Part shown: positions 62,162 through 64,000 of the stretch, piece after piece
Layout: every line of letters begins with the position of its first letter
Position numbering within the stretch: the stretch's first letter is position 1
Origin: an uncultured Flavobacteriaceae bacterium
GTDB lineage: Bacteria; Bacteroidota; Bacteroidia; Flavobacteriales; Flavobacteriaceae
Assembly: GCA_947502495.1 (NCBI GenBank)
Contig: CANNAC010000006.1
Span: 152,462-216,461 of the forward strand
Reading direction: 5' to 3'
Length of the DNA: 64,000 bases
The notes under the pieces: model-generated
What the model saw: the letters and a program-made list of their open reading frames with translations, nothing else
Database searches by the model: none
Told to the model about the DNA's origin: nothing
Translations under genes and position numbers: made by a program

Positions 62162-62869
62162 ATGAAAAACATAATAATAGCCAGTACTTCCACCATTTAT
62201 GAAAGCGATTATTTAGAATACATTTTAGAAGAACTAGCCGTCTTTTTTAGAAATGCATCTACTATTTTATTTATTCCTTATGCAAGACCAAGTGGTATTT
62301 CGCATGACGATTACACAAAAAAAGCAAGTGAAGCCTTTTTAAAAATCAACAAAAAGGTTATTGGTATTCATACCTTTAAAAACCCAACAGAAGCAATTAA
62401 GAATGCGGAAGCCATTTTTGTTGGCGGCGGAAATACTTTTGTATTAGTAAACCAATTACATAGAAACAAATTGCTTTCTATTATAAAAGAAGTAGTAGAA
62501 AACGGCACACCATATTTAGGAACAAGTGCAGGAAGTAATATTTGTGGTTTAACGATGCACACCACTAACGATATGCCAATAATGCAACCTCCAAGTTTTA
62601 AAACTATTGGCTTAGTACCTTTTAATATCAATCCGCATTATTTAGATCCAGACCCAAACTCCACACATAAAGGAGAAACCCGAGAAACCAGAATTAAAGA
62701 ATTTCATGCCTATAACTCACAACCAGTGGTTGGTTTAAGAGAAGGCAGTTGGCTAGAAGTATTAGGAAACACTATTACATTAAAAGGAAAATTATCTGCA
62801 AGAATCTTTGAACACAATCAAACTCCTTATGAGGTAGATACAAATACAGATCTTAGTGATTTAAAATAA
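62162..62869 (+). CDS. pepE: Dipeptidase E (peptidase S51)
   Basis: 235 residues. The nucleophile Ser is in YLGTSAGSNICG, preceded by the AIFVGGGNTFVLVNQL motif of S51 proteins, and the His is expected in FNINPHYLDPD. It cleaves N-terminal Asp from dipeptides in the cytoplasm. A short ATA repeat lies just after its stop. Confidence 0.93.
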   Translation: MKNIIIASTSTIYESDYLEYILEELAVFFRNASTILFIPYARPSGISHDDYTKKASEAFLKINKKVIGIHTFKNPTEAIKNAEAIFVGGGNTFVLVNQLHRNKLLSIIKEVVENGTPYLGTSAGSNICGLTMHTTNDMPIMQPPSFKTIGLVPFNINPHYLDPDPNSTHKGETRETRIKEFHAYNSQPVVGLREGSWLEVLGNTITLKGKLSARIFEHNQTPYEVDTNTDLSDLK

Positions 62870-62971
62870 TAATAATAATAATAAGATAAGGGTTTGTACG
62901 CGAAAGCTAGGCTTGCCAAGCTTGCATTACGCATACACTTCCCTCTTAAAACACCAATAACTTCATAAAAC

Positions 62972-63002
62972 AAAAAAGCCTTATCGGTTAAGATAAGGCT
63001 TT
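62972..63002 (-). terminator. Rho-independent terminator of the tRNA gene
   Basis: A stem AAGCCTTATC/GATAAGGCTT with AAAAA before it, so the U run is on the minus strand just 3' of the tRNA. Confidence 0.85.
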
Positions 63003-63005
63003 AAG

Positions 63006-63078
63006 AGCGAGAGACCAGGTTCGAACTGGCGACATTCAGCTTGGAAGGCTGACGCTCTACCAACTGAGCTACTCTCGC
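63006..63078 (-). tRNA. tRNA-Gly (anticodon TCC)
   Basis: A 73-nt cloverleaf on the minus strand. Acceptor stem GCGAGAG/CTCTCGC with discriminator T. The anticodon stem TCAGC/GCTGA holds loop CTTCCAA, so the anticodon is TCC. The D arm (AGCTCAGTTGGTAGAGC) and T arm (GTTCGAACC) are canonical. CCA is not encoded. Confidence 0.97.
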
Positions 63079-63254
63079 ATTCGGATGGCAAAAGTAACTA
63101 TTTTTATCATATAAAAAAGCTTTTTCAAAAAAAATATCATGTTTTTCATCGAGAATAAGCAACCTTTCATCGATAAAATATTGTTTTAAGACTCTAAATC
63201 ACACAAATAGAGCTTCATCAAATACTTTTGTTTTTTGAATTAAAAGTCTATAAA

Positions 63255-64000
63255 ATGAAAAATGTCCTAATATTATTTGCTTTCCTACTTTCTTCTAGTT
63301 TGTTTTCTCAAGTTAAAATTGGAGACAATCCTAACGCGATTGACAATAATTCTATTTTAGAATTAGAAAGCACAGAAAAAGTCTTTGTGGTTACTAGAAT
63401 AACAAGTGCACAGATGAATGCTATTACTCCTATTAATGGAGCAATCATTTATAATACGGAAGAAGATTGCTTATACCAATACAATAATTCTTCTTGGACA
63501 AGCTTATGTGTAGATGTAATGGCAAATGAGACCATAACGACATTGATAGACAATAATGATGGTTCTATAAGTTATACAAACGAAGAAGGAACCGTTACGA
63601 CCATTATTAAATCAGCACTTACAGACAATGGCGATGGAACTTTTACATTCGATAGCGGAAATGGCGCACCACTAACATTAGACGTCTCTGCATTGGAAAC
63701 TATTACTTCTCTTTTAGATAATGCAGATGGGACTTTCACTTACACTTCCGAAAACGGAACAGTTACAACCATCGATACAAATAGTGCAGAAACAGTAACT
63801 TCCATACTATTAAACCTTGACAATACAAATATCGATTACACCGATGAAGATGGTGTTATTACACAATTAGATTTATCTGCAATTGTAGCAAATTTAGAAG
63901 CTCTTACAACTTTAGTAGATAATAACGACGGAACATTAACATACACCGATGAAGATGGAAACCCAACTGTTTTAGATGTTGCCAACTTAGAAACTTTAAC
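63255..64000 (+). CDS. Repetitive secreted surface protein (partial, runs off window)
   Basis: At least 248 residues, no stop before the edge. A signal peptide (VLILFAFLLSSSLFSQ) is followed by VKIGDNPNAIDNNSILELES, a start often seen in flavobacterial cell-surface proteins. From residue about 95 on, imperfect repeats of about 20-35 residues appear with the pattern TxxLxDNxDGTxTYTxEDGxxTxxD (for example LTTLVDNNDGTLTYTDEDG). The Asp/Gly richness suggests calcium binding. A T9SS sorting domain is likely to follow beyond the window. Confidence 0.85.
   Translation, partial: MKNVLILFAFLLSSSLFSQVKIGDNPNAIDNNSILELESTEKVFVVTRITSAQMNAITPINGAIIYNTEEDCLYQYNNSSWTSLCVDVMANETITTLIDNNDGSISYTNEEGTVTTIIKSALTDNGDGTFTFDSGNGAPLTLDVSALETITSLLDNADGTFTYTSENGTVTTIDTNSAETVTSILLNLDNTNIDYTDEDGVITQLDLSAIVANLEALTTLVDNNDGTLTYTDEDGNPTVLDVANLETL

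Overview
The window is an AT-rich stretch of a Bacteroidota chromosome, almost certainly from a marine-type member of the Flavobacteriaceae. The evidence is the low GC content, TAnnTTTG-type -7 promoter boxes with little Shine-Dalgarno signal, a type IX secretion (T9SS) C-terminal sorting domain, a TatA-family protein, several ECF sigma/anti-sigma pairs, DUF1573 and DUF6702-type proteins and many short dispersed palindromes. No phage, insertion sequence or CRISPR array is visible.

Layout. 1-10.4 kb holds a UbiA-like membrane protein (cut by the window edge), gcvP, a KAS III/methyltransferase/glycosyltransferase trio, a secreted DNA/RNA nuclease and a T9SS surface protein split in two by a frameshift. 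10.5-23.7 kb is the most unusual region. It contains an ECF sigma factor with a TPR membrane partner, a divergent lipoprotein and CHAT-TPR protease, a VKOR-thioredoxin fusion with a dead C39-like domain, a peptidase-ABC exporter, an HlyD adaptor, a TlpA-like lipoprotein and five small double-glycine-leader peptides with 4 or 6 cysteines in each core. 23.8-44 kb is mostly housekeeping: valS, an aspartate aminotransferase, murB, two ECF sigma genes, lipA, gap, a TPR hybrid histidine kinase, lpxK, a NIF3 protein and msrA. 44-55.3 kb is a kynurenine catabolic cluster (IclR regulator, kynU, kmo, RidA-type deaminase, aldehyde dehydrogenase, lipoprotein, SDR, 3-hydroxyanthranilate dioxygenase, ACMSD, O-methyltransferase). 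55.3-64 kb holds a subtilase lipoprotein, a TatA-type protein, an M1 peptidase, small secreted proteins, pepE, a tRNA-Gly and the start of a repetitive surface protein.

Main discovery candidate. All five peptide genes are preceded by the same leader, roughly 75-90 nt long. It can fold into a 5' hairpin followed by a classical H-type pseudoknot (stem 1 of 6 bp AGACAC/GTGTCT, loop AAA, stem 2 of 6 bp, connecting loop of 7-8 nt). The 3' edge of the pseudoknot lies 27-29 nt before each ATG. Stem 2 shows compensatory changes between copies (CCGTGA/TCACGG against CCTTGA/TCAAGG), which suggests a structured cis-regulatory RNA shared by a family of exported disulfide-rich peptides. In addition, a promoter-like pair (TGGGTAACAA, 14 nt, GAAC) occurs at the same distance before the lipoprotein-CHAT genes and before the VKOR gene. 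This would place the sigma factor, the CHAT protease and the peptide export system in one regulon.

The kynurenine cluster is the best understood part. KMO, kynureninase, 3-hydroxyanthranilate dioxygenase, ACMSD, semialdehyde dehydrogenase and deaminase together take kynurenine to 4-oxalocrotonate. A palindromic IclR-type operator overlaps the kynU promoter. The intergenic spaces of this cluster are filled with several families of dispersed hairpin repeats, including a 173-182 bp element whose arms differ in sequence but keep pairing.
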